Assembly (NCBI GenBank): GCA_000507305.1
Contig: DF240852.1
Location: 62,001 to 126,000, forward strand
Origin: Breviolum minutum Mf 1.05b.01
Taxonomy: Eukaryota; Sar; Dinophyceae; Suessiales; Symbiodiniaceae
Direction: 5' to 3'
DNA length: 64,000 nucleotides
The notes under the pieces were generated by a model that searched no databases, had not been told where the DNA came from, and saw nothing but the letters and a program-made list of their open reading frames with translations. A program made the position numbers and the translations under genes. Position 1 is the stretch's first letter; every line of letters begins with the position of its first letter. Below are positions 24,442-45,400 of this stretch, piece after piece.

Positions 24442-24706
24442 TCATGAGGTTTTTGGAAATGTTTATTGTAGGTATGTAGCATGTCAAACACATTTTTTTT
24501 GTTGGGTTTACATGTTGGGTCCTACCAAAAACACTGGTTCACAGTGAATAAACATTAAGATTAAAACCAGGTTCCCACTTAGAATCCTCAAGTTACATGT
24601 AACATCACATCAAATGTACATCACCCAATTGAACTCAAAAAGGATCAGTCCAATGTCAATCTTTTGACGTCAGCCCACGGCAATCTGTGGACTTTACTTG
24701 GGGCGG

Positions 24707-24724
24707 TTTTAGGGTTTAGGGTTC
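24707..24724 (+). repeat. Interstitial TTTAGGG telomere-like fragment
   Basis: TTTTAGGGTTTAGGGTTC, two exact TTTAGGG units next to a poly-purine run. Confidence 0.6.
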
Positions 24725-24908
24725 AATACTTAAAAAAGAAAATGATATGATTTGAATATATGTTGGATCTACCCCCCCCCAGCATTCCAGTCACCACCAG
24801 GACTATGAAACATGTTTTAGTAGTAGGGAATCCGGAATCCCGCCAAAGTAAACCTTCATTTTTGACTGTCACTGGGTCGAGGGTGGTTCCAAGGTATAGT
24901 GTAAAAAT

Positions 24909-25013
24909 TCCACCCCAAAGTTTAACATGGAGCCTTGAAAATGATGTTTTCCAAAAAAGGAATTTCCTTTTCTTACAGGACTGATTTTCGATGTTAAACT
25001 CCAGGGATGTAAT
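24909..25013. mobile_element. Foldback element, family F2
   Basis: TCCACCCCAAAGTTTAACAT and GATGTTAAACTCCAGGGATG ends. Confidence 0.8.
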
Positions 25014-25349
25014 CTTATTCTATCTGGTGGTGTCAACCAAATCATTCAAAAAATACAGTATTAAAAAAATCCTGAACCAGCACCACCTAAGAGGTACCAA
25101 TATGACCCTAACAGTTGGTTAATGGGCACCCTTTACCATTCATTTAGCACCCCTTAATTGTTCCAGGAAATTGGTGAATCATGTACCCCCAAGGTATTTG
25201 GGGTCTGACAAAGTGTGTCAACCCCAAAAATCCTTGAAAAATGTAGAACTCCACCTTGGTATTTCACAATCCCTACCCAGTATCAATCCCTGAGTGTTGT
25301 CATGCTGCTTGGGGTTGGTTGGATTTCTCCAAATCTTAAAATGTTTTAC

Positions 25350-25450
25350 CTAGTTGGTGGTTGAACCAACCCATTTGAAAAAAAATCGTCAAAATGGGAA
25401 TCTTCCCCAAGGTTCAGGGTAAAAATAAACAATATTTGAAACCACCACCC
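25350..25450. mobile_element. Foldback element, family F1
   Basis: CTAGTTGGTGGTTGAACC start and TTTGAAACCACCACCC end. Confidence 0.85.
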
Positions 25451-26853
25451 ACCTTACCCTCTAGGGAACTAACTCACATTTCCCACCAAACGGGAAGTTC
25501 GGAAAATCATCGACTCAGAAGGTGCTTTGGGATGGGATACGTTTTTTGGCATATTGTCGCAATGATTCATTCACATGTAGCATGTGGGATGCATTTATAT
25601 ATATATATGTGTGTATAGATATATATATATATATATAGAGCCTACATCAAGCACTCATGGTATCCGAGATCTAAATATCTAAAATCATCGTCTCTGTAGG
25701 TTGCACTTTTCAAACATTTACATTGGGTCATACCAAAGCACTGGTTTATAGTAAATAGAAGGTCAAAAACAGGTTCCCTTCATCAAAATGGAAGGATTAT
25801 TTACCCACTGTTACAAGGTTTAGGCATACCCCGCATACCCCCAACATGTGAACAACATGGCCGCGTTTTTTTCTTGTTTCGATTTTGTTGGATCCAAATT
25901 TGGTCACATTGCGCATGGTGACATGGTGACATGGTGGGTACGAAGTTCGTTAAAATATGCCCCTTCTAAACGCAAGATTCATCTCTTACCCCCAGTGGAA
26001 GCACGCGAGCTAGGGATTCAGAGAATTATGAAGTCTCCAAGCTTTGTCACATAAGGCAGAAAGCCAACTTTCGGAATTTCAGTTGAAAACGTTGAAGTTT
26101 ACCTTCAAAGTGTTACTGGTTGATTACTTTTCAAAGGCTAACAAAAAAAACAGTTGTGATTTTCGTGATGCCGGATCTTTTTCAAATCAACTGATGCAAG
26201 AATGTCTTCCGAATCAACTCTATGAACTCACGTGGATGTGTGAACTCTGCTCCCCCCCACCGCATAAAATGTTCCAGTAGACAATATACGGTAACTGAAT
26301 GTAAATGTAGTACTAGTTCTGGTAGACCATTCAGACTATTCGTATCATGACTCACCCTACCGGGTGTTCAGGGTGAGGACTACACCCACCTCAACGGTGT
26401 GAGAGGCGACAGAGTATCATCTATATACAAATTAAGATTCAAGTGAAAGTGTATCCCAAGCTTCCAATATTGCAGAGACCATGAGAGGCTATGTCCCTTT
26501 CAGGGAGTTTATTTTGCTGGGTGCCGTTTGGCCTGCGCAAACGTCACTTAGAAGTGACTATCAGTTGAGATGTACATCTCTGTAGTGTACATGTGGATGA
26601 TATCACAAATGTTACCATGTCACATGTCATGAAACAACACATGTTTTCAACAAAACCTTTAATAATGTAAATGGCTATAACTTTATACTAACTTATTTGT
26701 ACAATACGGGAAGTTCCATAAAACAAAATGAGGTTCCTCGGTTTCTTTCATCTAGGATCATCAAGTAGGAGACCCTTGGGGGGCAAATTGTGTGAATCTT
26801 GCTGCTAAACAGCGCTTGCTGAGCCGAAGGCTTTGGGAGGTTTGAGCTACCTT

Positions 26854-27200
26854 TCAGCCGCGGTAGACGGACACAAAGATCACAGGTCGCCCAGGTGGTG
26901 GCAAAAACGACAGCAACGGACTGGCCTTCTGAAAAAATCAACTGAAGGAATATAGGGAACAAAAATCTGACAAAAAATTAATAGTGTCCCAGCGGATTCA
27001 GGTAACTTCCTCCAATTTTTTAAATGTAGGGCCCCAAAATCGCCCTCAAAACCCCGACCCCGACGACAGCTCACCATGGCTTGGTGGATGAGTTCATTGC
27101 TGCGAGGAAGGGCATATGACCTTCAAAAAAGAGTCTTGATATGTACCTCAAATGTTCAAAAATGAAACCCAAAAGCCAAAAATCAAAAATTCCTTGGATA

Positions 27201-27238
<38 letters not shown>

Positions 27239-27242
27239 GCGN

Positions 27243-27277
<35 letters not shown>

Positions 27278-29501
27278 GCGCCATCAGATGTCCCTACAGA
27301 GGGGGCGCGATATCTTGGTCTTTTGATATGTTTGTTCGTAGTGGAAGAAATATATATATATATGGAAATATGAAATAAGATGAAATAAGTGTGAGAATCA
27401 CCATGTGGAACAACATGGATCGCAGCAATTGTCACCAGCCATCAATAGATGCAAACGCTTCGGTGCGCATCACAATGTGCACGCTTGAGGGGCGAAGGGC
27501 TTGCATCTTAAAAAGTTGCGTGGTTTTCTTAAGTGCTGCATCTGAAGGCAGTTTGTCTGCCCTTTTTTGGGTTGCCTTTTCGGCTTCCTACACCTGACGA
27601 GTGTTTCACGTCAATTTTTCAGACTGCCGAGTTGAATTGTGGAGTTGAGTCTTAATGGTCACATTTTTTCTGCCCATGCACACTTTTGTGATTCTGAGAT
27701 GATCCATTATGATTCTTTCTTCAAATATGAACAGCAAAAACAACAGTGAGCTATTCTTCATATTCTCTTGTCATCTTCTTCCAATCGACAGGGTAAACAT
27801 TTTCAGGACTCAAAATCTCATTCAGTGGGATGTGCTTCCTCATAGCGTTGACGAATCCTCTCCAATCGTCCTTGCAGTTGCAGATATCTGGCCCGACCCT
27901 ATTGAATAGCCATACAAGTGATCCTTAAATCCCATAAAATCCATGTATGGCATATTTACCTACATTTGGTTCATTTTATGGTAAATGTACGTAAATATAC
28001 CAGTCCCATGGATCCTATGCAAATTGATGTCTCATTTGCTTCAGCTTTTCATCACTTTAGCAGGCACTTGCCAAAGTGGCAGGTCTGGTGAACTGATAGA
28101 TAGTAAATCTGTTACTCGTTACCCGCCTACCCAAAAAACATCCATCCCAAAGTTTGAGAAATGCTTGAGTTGCGTTTTACAACTGTGAGGGGGGCCGAAT
28201 ACATGTGGAAGTGACGACATCAAACATTTCATTTGATCATTGTCCACTTCTAGTCATATTTGCACTCCTTCGGACAAATCTGTGATCCTCAGAAAATCAA
28301 TACCATTCTGGAAAATATTTACCCTTACTGTACCTCTTTGGGTATGCCATGACCTCATTGCCATTATGTTTTCCAAATTTCCACACATTTTCACACCAAA
28401 TTAAATTAGAGGCCCCTCTCCTGGGTTTCAGCCTACACCCAAGAAGTAAGAGCTGACTCCTGCAAAGAAACTAAGTAGTTACTAAGTTGGTGCTTGAATC
28501 ACGTTCAAAACATCTGAACATATCTTAGTTGAATTTGAAATCTTCCCCAGGAAGGGGTGATTTTTTGTGAAACCGGCAAAATAGTTGAGGTCATTGGAAG
28601 AGGAAAGTACTCTTCCAACTTTTTGACTACCCTCCAGGGAATGATCACATGCACCTCGGGAAAAAAAAATCATCTTCGAAAAAGGGCCAAACAGGACGGG
28701 ATATATCAATGAATTAGTTCCCAGGAGGATACCATCTTTTCCCAGACTTATGTGCATTTTGTGTGGAAACCGTTTTATTAAAGATGACTACCCGTTACCC
28801 GGGAAGGATCACATATCCCACCAAACGCGAAGGTCGGAAAATCATCGACTCGACCCAAAAGTGCCTTTAAAAAAAAAACTATAGCTATGGCTATGTCAGT
28901 TGAAGGGAGGTTGCCACATCCCAACTCTCCCCTTTCCAAAAGATCGGGCGGACCTCTTATGAATCTTCGCCTGAAAGTTCCATGGAAACTTTCGAAAGTG
29001 AAACCAGTTGACCCCACTTTCATGAGAGATGTCTGGTACCGGACATCCAATATCGACATCAAATGTTGGACAGTAGTGGTGTATTTATACAAATGGTCAT
29101 GATGATAAAATTTCAAATATACCTAGACTGCCAGCAAAGTCTATATATATATATATCTTTCTTTCTTCACCTTCATATGAAACCACAAAAGCCTAGGCTC
29201 CAAGGCACCTTTTTTTTTTGCTCTATCCAAAGTGAGGCCCTGGAGCCAATTTCAGCCAGCTCCGAGCAAACAAGCTATGAGAAAAACGGCTTGGCCAAAA
29301 GGTAGATGTCTTCTTGAGCTGGTTCCNTTAAATCCATGTCCCCATACTTTTGCCCCACTCAGATTTCTCAAGTTGGATATGACTGGATTCGCTTGAAGCT
29401 CATCCCACAGGTGTGTGCCCTTCCTCCCCCTGAGTTTCCCCCACGGCAGCCGAGCACTTATCCAAGAAATGAGTCGTGGCACCAGCGGCAAGTTCAAGAT
29501 C
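26854..29501 (-). CDS. Coiled-coil protein, C-terminal exons
   Basis: Unknown protein. Exons that join in phase: 29501-29409, 29274-29222, 28054-28021, 27898-27839, 27587-27436, 27091-27067 (a 25-nt microexon reading NELIHQAM) and 26928-26854 (stop TGA at 26856-26854). The middle is a continuous coiled coil: DEKLKQMRHQF, then RLERIRQRYE, then EAEKATQKRADKLP. The tail is SFLPPPGRPVIFVSVYRG. The 28054-28021 donor is GC and the 27898-27839 donor is GA. The intron 28020-27899 is largely a family F8 foldback. The two most 5' exons are also open in a second frame that would suit the LPHL-repeat gene upstream, so this may be the 3' part of that gene rather than a separate one. Role unknown. Confidence 0.6.
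27206..27274 (+). repeat. (CT)n array with one ambiguous base
   Basis: Two CT runs of about 30 bp separated by CCAGCGNTT. The unit repeats once on each side of the N at 27242, which suggests an uncertain repeat count in the assembly. Confidence 0.9.
27929..28019. mobile_element. Inverted-repeat element, family F8, inside a short intron
   Basis: CATAAAATCCATGTATGGCA and CCCATGGATCCTATG ends, with TTTACC...GGTAAA inside. It fills most of the 122-bp intron 27899-28020. Confidence 0.85.
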
Positions 29502-30193
29502 CTTGTGGAGCTATGCCAATGTGAGGCCAAGACCCCCTGGAACATTACCCCAGACCCAGAACCCCAACAGTTTTATGAAGGAATTCCATGGAATTTGATT
29601 TCATTTGGGGGTTTTGGGGGGGGCCTGCAGGTAATGGGGTTCTCTTTTAAAAATCATTCACCAACCTTACTAGTTGATTTGAAATAAGCAGGATTCGGGA
29701 TGTCCCTTACTATTCACTACCTTTTAAAGCACTGGTGTCACATGACGTCATGATTAGATGCACAGCCAATATCATCATCCCTATTAGTTACTTGGATACA
29801 CAGGCGTTTAGAAAAACACGGTACTCCTGCTATGCTGATAATATGCCTTCTAGGTATGGCAGGACAACAAGCGGACCCTTGAGAAGCAAAACGGGGCAAG
29901 TATACAGATGTATATATATATATATAAGTAGTCCCTCTTGCGGTGAAGAAATGGGTTACGTTAATCCACAAGTGAAGCTTAGGTCTGTTTTCAAACGGTC
30001 TGTCTGACAGCTACTGTAATTTCTTGAAATTCAACACCCGAGGATAAACCCCCATCCTAAACGACCCAAACCTGGAGTGTTTAGCTCGTGGTTCCAATAC
30101 AGTATCCCTGAAGAATCAGAAGCTCACTTTTGACGCGAAAAGATGTGTATTCGCTTCAGCTGGAATTTCAACCCAAGAGTCATGAACCCCTGT
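29222..30193 (-). CDS. Exons with two competing in-phase frames joining the repeat gene to the coiled-coil gene
   Basis: Exons 30193-30128, 29501-29409 and 29274-29222 can be read in two ways through the same splice sites. Frame A reads VHDSWVEIPAEANTHLFASK, DLELAAGATTHFLDKC and LVCSELAEIGSRASLWI, and runs in phase into the coiled coil at 28054. Frame B follows the phase of the repeat exon 30538-30471 and reads FMTLGLKFQLKRI, LPLVPRLISWISARLPWG and a stop at 29225-29227. Frame B resembles the Arg/Pro end of the repeat block; frame A looks more like ordinary soluble protein. I cannot decide between them without a transcript. Confidence 0.45.
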
Positions 30194-30470
30194 CTGCAAC
30201 TAGGGGAGTACCAAAAAAAAGTGGATCAATTGTTACCGCATTATAGAAAACTGTCTCTCGTCTATACCATCATTCGCAGCGGCTCTACGTACAATTCTGG
30301 AGCGATTTGAAACTACATTAAGCTGATTTCAATTTTGCATCTCAAACGTTGATCCTTCTTTTTTGTATATTTTCAAGGGACAACCCATTGTAATTATACC
30401 GGTATAAAATGTTGAAAAAGTGAAGCAACACCCGGATTCATTGAAACAAATCCATCTTCACTCTGAGCAC

Positions 30471-39179
<8,709 letters not shown>

Positions 39180-39310
39180 CTGCAGATGGCGAGGCAAAAC
39201 TGAGATGACTGGCTGGGACAACAACCCAATTTGCTTGGATATATGTTCCAGTGAAGGATCTCCATGCTTTCATTCCGGGATTTTTGGGGTGTTTCTTTGT
39301 CATGTACTAC

Positions 39311-39396
39311 TGTTGATGGAAGAAATCCTGATAAACCCCTGTAAATAATGGGATATTGACCATCTCAACTGGTGCAGGAATTCTTCCATCACCAGT
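39311..39396. mobile_element. Inverted-repeat element, family F7
   Basis: TTGATGGAAGAAATCCTGAT and AGGAATTCTTCCATCACC ends. Confidence 0.85.
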
Positions 39397-39639
39397 ATGT
39401 TTCTAGATTCTAGTGACGAAAGTGATGACAAGTTAGATTTCGTACCGCAAGTGTCGAATCATTTGGGGGCGTGGATTCTCGATGTTCACCATGGCAGTAT
39501 ATGGCAGTGATGTCAGTTGTCGATTCATGTTAATATCAACCTGTTGTTGCGGTGTTGCCTGGTATTGTTCCTAAAGGATGTCACGCCACCACTTGTCCCA
39601 GTGACCATCTATGCTTCGGTGGGTGGGGTGGTAATGACC

Positions 39640-39705
39640 GGTGACATGATGATGACGACGACGATGATGATGATGAGGAGGAGGCGGAAGAGGAGGAGGA
39701 TGTAA
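39640..39705 (+). repeat. (GAT/GAC/GAG)n trinucleotide array
   Basis: About 65 bp of mixed GAT, GAC and GAG triplets between the LPHL-repeat gene and the unknown gene to its right. Confidence 0.85.
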
Positions 39706-39915
39706 AGGAGGAGTGCGATTACGGCAGAATCCACAACAGCAGGTTCTGACACATGTCAGCGTGTATTGGCAGAATAGTCTTCAAAAGTCTCACACTGGAA
39801 AGTGTTTCTTTTGGTCGGCAATTATTGCCCATGTACGCTCCAATCTGCTAACCAAGATGAATATATAGCACCAATGCATTCTTCCGTTCCATCACAATGA
39901 ACATTCTCAAGATAC

Positions 39916-40008
39916 CCACAGGATCAATGTATCGCATATTTACCTACATTTACCATAAACATCAACAAAAAACACGGCAAACATACCTTCCATTGATCCT
40001 ATGGGGTA
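39916..40008. mobile_element. Inverted-repeat element, family F8
   Basis: CACAGGATCAATGTATCGCA and CCTTCCATTGATCCTATGGG ends. Confidence 0.85.
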
Positions 40009-40068
40009 GCGAATGCTCCTTTCGTCATCATGGCTTCAAAAAAGAACGTGTACACCTCGCCCGCCAAG

Positions 40069-42362
40069 TCACGGCAAAATCTTTTTCGTCAAGGCTGGAC
40101 GAAAGGCCTTGAGCTTCCATTGTTGTTCCATTTTTTGGATGATGAAAGAATTCCAGCTTCGGCATGCTTAGGCTTCTTTTTTCTTGCGCATTTTTTTGGG
40201 GAGGGAAAACAAATCCAGGTTGTTTGTTGGATTTTCGATGGATGGGACACTGAAATGGCCCATAACTTTTCCTCCAAGGAGTGACAACCAAATCCCAAAG
40301 TCCATAGGGGGCCCATTGCTCCCTCTCCATCGTTGAACATGTGAAAATGTGAATCCTATAGATGTTCAATCCTGAAAAACCCGATGTTTTAGCAAGCTTC
40401 CAAGAGAACAAGGTTCCATGGTGAATTTCCATGCCAAAATGTGTTTTAAAACACAAAACCGTTGAAATCCACTGGAATTATAAAAAGTTAGAAGTTAGAA
40501 TGTCAAAAAATACCTTGATGGTACTCAAGGATGGCACCAAGTACAACTTATCACTTAAAATGCAGTTTAGGTCACCCAGTCTTCCCTCGAAACTGGTGGA
40601 AACCCTTCAACCAGTGAAACCATGCATCGCATCTCTGGATGCAACCCCTAAACTTTGGGAACACCTTTTCCCTTGATCCCTGGAAAAAATGGTGAAATCT
40701 GTAGGGTATGGCACCCCTCCCACCGGATTTTTTGCATGTTTATTCAATTCATTCATGTTTTTTTTAGGGGTGATTCCAACCTAAACCTTCATTGGCCACC
40801 TACTGGAATGCCCATGTTTAGTAGAAGCTTTCCGGGATTTCAACCTAAACCTTCATTTGCCGCGAAGGCTAACTGCATGGAAGGGGTTTTTACACATCCA
40901 ATGGTTCACAGTCATTGGAAGATTGATCCAAGTCACCAGTTTTCCACCGATGTTAAAACCTGCACGCGTCTGATCTGCCAAGTAAGCCCATGGATCCGAA
41001 GCATCCTGAGGCTGCATAAGGAAATGGTGGGATTGACTGAAGGCTCACAGGACCGATTTGGGCCCCCAAAAAGGTAGCGTTTTTGGAAGGGAAATGGGAC
41101 CCTCCTTATTTTAGGGAAATCTAGATTTTGGTGAAATATTTTGATTTGGGCAGATATTGTTGGTGGAAGAAATCCGGCGATCACCACCTGGGATGTACAA
41201 AACCCTGCATAAACTACCAACCTCAACTGGTTAGCCGGATTTCTGAACCATCAACAGTAGCAATGGAATATTCCCATGTTCAATAGGAAATATATGTCTT
41301 CAGTTCGGATCCATGCTCCAGCCAGCTATGTTAGCTTACCAGAGTGTACCTGTCAATATGGAATGGTTAGAGAAAAATTGCAGGGACCAGGGGCTTATGT
41401 AATTCTGTGGAATCACAGATTCGTGATAAATATATAGATACTCCCCCCCCCAAAAAAAAATAGGGGCGTGTCTTGTTGGAGCATACATACCCCAAAACAA
41501 GATGGTAGCACTTACCAACCCCAAAATGGAAAATCAGTTCTTCAACCAAATTTTGCGTTTTTTTTGGCACTGATGAAGCAACCTGGCTATTCGTTTTGAG
41601 ATGTTGCTGGGTTTATTCAGGAACATAGTTCTGCAAAACTGAGAAATCTTTTTCGATTTGCTTTGGCTGGCAGTGCATTTTATTCAGAATTACACCCCTG
41701 AATAATGAACATGGAACACAAAAAATGGAGGTTTGAAAGATGATAGTCGTTTTCCTTTTCAAACTAAGGTGATTTTCAGGTCCAAAAGCCGTTCATTATT
41801 TTCCAGTGGAAAATTTTCCCACCCAACCTTCCCAAATCCCAAACAACCCAAGTCGTTTTTGGGGGTTCAAGATATCCTACTTGGTGGTTTCAACCCAGTT
41901 GAAAAATATGCTCGTCAAATTGGAAATCGTCCCCAAATAGGGGTGAAAACAAAAAAAATCTTTAAAACCACCACCTAGATGAGTTGTATATAGGCAATTC
42001 TTAAAAGGACCCATCACCCACCACATCACTCACCACACACCAATAAAAAATCTTTAAAACCACCACCCATCTGGGCAATTTATTATAGATCCTTAATTGA
42101 ATTTAAGCCCATTTTGGGGCCCGGATTCCCTTACAATCACCACCATTTGGGGTTCAAAAATATCTCAGCAAAAAAGCCAAGCTTCAGCTACGCGTTGCAA
42201 TAAGACACGGATGGATTCATTGGGGGCACTTTCCTGGGATTTCAACTTGGAATAGATTCATTCAGTTGATGGTAAATTTCAAGGGTTTAACACTTCCGGT
42301 ATATCTTGTACTTATAATATGTAAGGGAACAAAAATCAAAATACATACAGTATTGTTCAGTG

Positions 42363-42423
<61 letters not shown>

Positions 42424-45400
42424 AGGTATCACTGGCATCAGCGAGAAAAGTGATGTTGAATTCTTGGTTGAGATCATGTTCCTATAAGAGTTTCCGAGTA
42501 ATCCATGGTCCACCTTCCACAATCGTACCTTGATGATGTAACCAGAGATGCTCCTTGTTCATACTGTTGATGAATGTAATCTGGGCCAACTAATTGGGAC
42601 AGTATTTATATATATATATATAAATGTGTGTGTCTCATACCTTGCACATACCTGGACATTTGCCATACCAACTGGATTAAAGGATTTCTTCAGCAATATT
42701 GCTCGGATTTGAAGCTTTCGCACTGTCATACATCGCGCAAAATTGGCGCATGTCAAACCTTGTGAGTCCGCAAAAGCTCGCAAAAAACACATCACAAGCC
42801 AATCAGTTTCCTACTAAAATGAAGGATTTGGTGGGTTGGTGGCTACAAATCTTGAGACAGACCCATTTTCAAGGAAACTGCTTATCCTTCAAATAAAGGT
42901 ACTTCATGTTTTCAAAAATGTTCAGGAATCTTCCTCCATTTCAAGATATTATGATGGTATATAAAATGGATATGTCCCCATGTAGGTAAAAATCATTCAC
43001 GCTGATCTCTCATCTAACAGCCGCATTGTTCTCACCTGTGTTTCACCAGGTCGCCTGAAGCGTCCGGAAGATGCGTCGCGTGGCGTCCGTGGCATCACGC
43101 GCGGTATGGCCCGAAAGCACCAAATCCACGCAGGGACGGAAAGCGGATAACAGTTGGGCGTACCTGAGCAATCTTTGGGATGGATTCCAGGGATTTTTCG
43201 GTTAAAGTGTGGTCCTGTTTTTTGTGGTTCAAGTTGTTGCAAGAGCTTGCAATAAAAGGAGGGATGTTTCATAATTAGGGAAATCAAATTCCAGCAGGGT
43301 TTCCTACTGAAATCAATCGTTTTTAGGGGATGTGGTGGGGGGGTATCTATTTTGAAGATAGATAAAGGAGAGACAAAACACCAAGCGATGTATGGAATGC
43401 CTTCAACTTCCTTCAATTTCCTTCAAACTTTTGCCTTGCATATATTCAGGTATGGCTATAGTCAACCTAACCCCCCTGATCACGTACCCCCCTCAAATTC
43501 ATAAGGATTTAATAGCTTTCTGGGGGGGGTTACGTTACGGGGGGTTGGTTGACCAGTCATAAAACATGGCACCTGAACATAGGCCGGGCCCCAAAAGGAA
43601 TTTGATCTTCCAAACATTGGAATTTTCACAGGCTATGTCTACGTTGCTGGGAGGGTAATTCGTTGTTATTCCTTAATCAAAAAGTCGATTCTCTCCTCTT
43701 CTTGACCTATTAATAAACCAACCCCTGGCAACATCGCCGCTTTTTTCCACCGAGGTGCAGTTCAATTTCTGCCAGTTTGCCCTCGTTGTCACGCCCTTCC
43801 TCTTCTAACACCTCATGTCAACGAAAGGTTGGGGTGAGCCAGCCATGACATGAATCTTCCCCAGATTTTGTTCCATACCTAAAACCCCCCCCAAAAAAGG
43901 GGGGAAGAAAATGTGTCAAGTCGTAGAAGGACACAAGGACTTTTTGCGGTTGAGGCAGTCTTTTTTGCAAGATGGAAAAGCTCACAAACCTGCGGTAGCA
44001 ATACATTTACAGACATTTGAAGCAACTGTTACATATTTATATATGGATATACATATTACATCATATCTGATGTATAGAGTGAGGATCCCGGAGATCATCG
44101 CACTATGCTGGTGGTTGAACCCACCCATTTTGAAAAATATGCGCGTTCGTCAAATTGGACTCATGAAACCCCAAGGTCATTCGGGGTGAAAAGTCCAAAA
44201 AATGTGTGAGTTGCCACCACCTATATGATATAATGATACATTTGTTCCATTTTACGTAAAGATGCAAATAAACTAAACACACATATAGTACAGGTACAGC
44301 TCATTCATATGGAAAAATCAATCGGATCCAAGGCACCAAGGCCTGGGTGGGATTTTTTTATGAAGCAAATCTTGGGATTTTGCACCAACGACTAGCAACT
44401 TGCAGCTAGTATAAAAATCATGAAGAAATTGTCGTTTTTTTTTGATGATCTCAAGATGTCTACCGAGGTAGATAATCCATCAAACGATTTTCCACATGTT
44501 CATTTTTCACGGCTTGTGAACCTTAAAATGGTGCTCCCTTTTAATTCTCCAGGGGAAAGCCTGCAAGTTGAGGATATTCGAGTGCCTACTGTTCAAGCCA
44601 GAAATCCTTTTATCAACTTTCAGTGACGATCCTTCTACCAGAACATTCTTCAAATCTTCCTTTGCTTCAGCCAGGAGCAAAAAAAATCAGACTGTTTATG
44701 CATGGTGTATGCCATCATACTGTTGTGGTTGCTTATGGGTGTTCACTCCGGGACTTCCATAAATTCCCATATAATATAGGCTCTCTATTCTAAAAGTGTC
44801 CCGAGTCCCTCCTAAACAGTCTTAGTCGTTTCCCCTCACCGTGACCAGTGATTTTCATGTCTCATCATGTTTCACTCAGACTGGATACCCTGTACAAACG
44901 CCCAGCATAGAGCACATCAATCAGTGTTGATGCCGCAGGGTTCTTGCTTGCAGTTGCCTGCAAGATGCAAAAGGTAGCAAGATGCAACAAGCAGGAAGTG
45001 ATGTGAAGTGATCAATTGGGAATGACATACTGTAACCTCTAGGGAACGAACATATCCCACTTTGGGTAAAGGAAAATCATCTTCAAAAGTACCTTTGGGA
45101 GTGGAAATGTCGTTCCCAGGGGGATAATTCTTGATCGCAACTGTCTTTACCTTGAAGTGTTTGGTTATGTTGGGATTATTTACAGGAATTCTTCTAGAGT
45201 ACTTTGACATTTTTGGATGCTTTTGGGATAGCGGTCGTGTGACGTCAAACAAGGCTGGCTATATACATTGCTGAAGTTTAAGATAGCCCCTGAAAAATGA
45301 ATGCTTGGAAGATGGTAATTTTTCAGGGGGGCGAACAGATACAGTAAACTCTGCGGGGGTGTATATAGCAGCAGCTAAAATGGCCCCTGACAAGATGCTT

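Larger units (their letters stand above)
23097..26853. other. Spacer with two candidate minus-strand exons
   Basis: The stretch lies between the stop of the coiled-coil gene and the first exon of the HEI10-like gene. It contains foldbacks F1 (23965-24095, 25350-25450) and F2 (24328-24441, 24909-25013), a telomere-like fragment at 24709-24724, TA-rich simple repeats near 25590-25640, and a small inverted repeat near 26550-26605. The only coding candidates are the two exons listed separately. Weak plus-strand open frames at 25848-26280 have no splice support. Confidence 0.45.

Noticed and set aside
29253..29520. Two plus-strand exons that join in phase (SSEQTSYEKNGLAK and ALIQEMSRGTSGKFKILVE)
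   Set aside because: Minus-strand exons over the same bases continue in phase into a clear coiled coil. The plus reading is probably chance, but it is not excluded.
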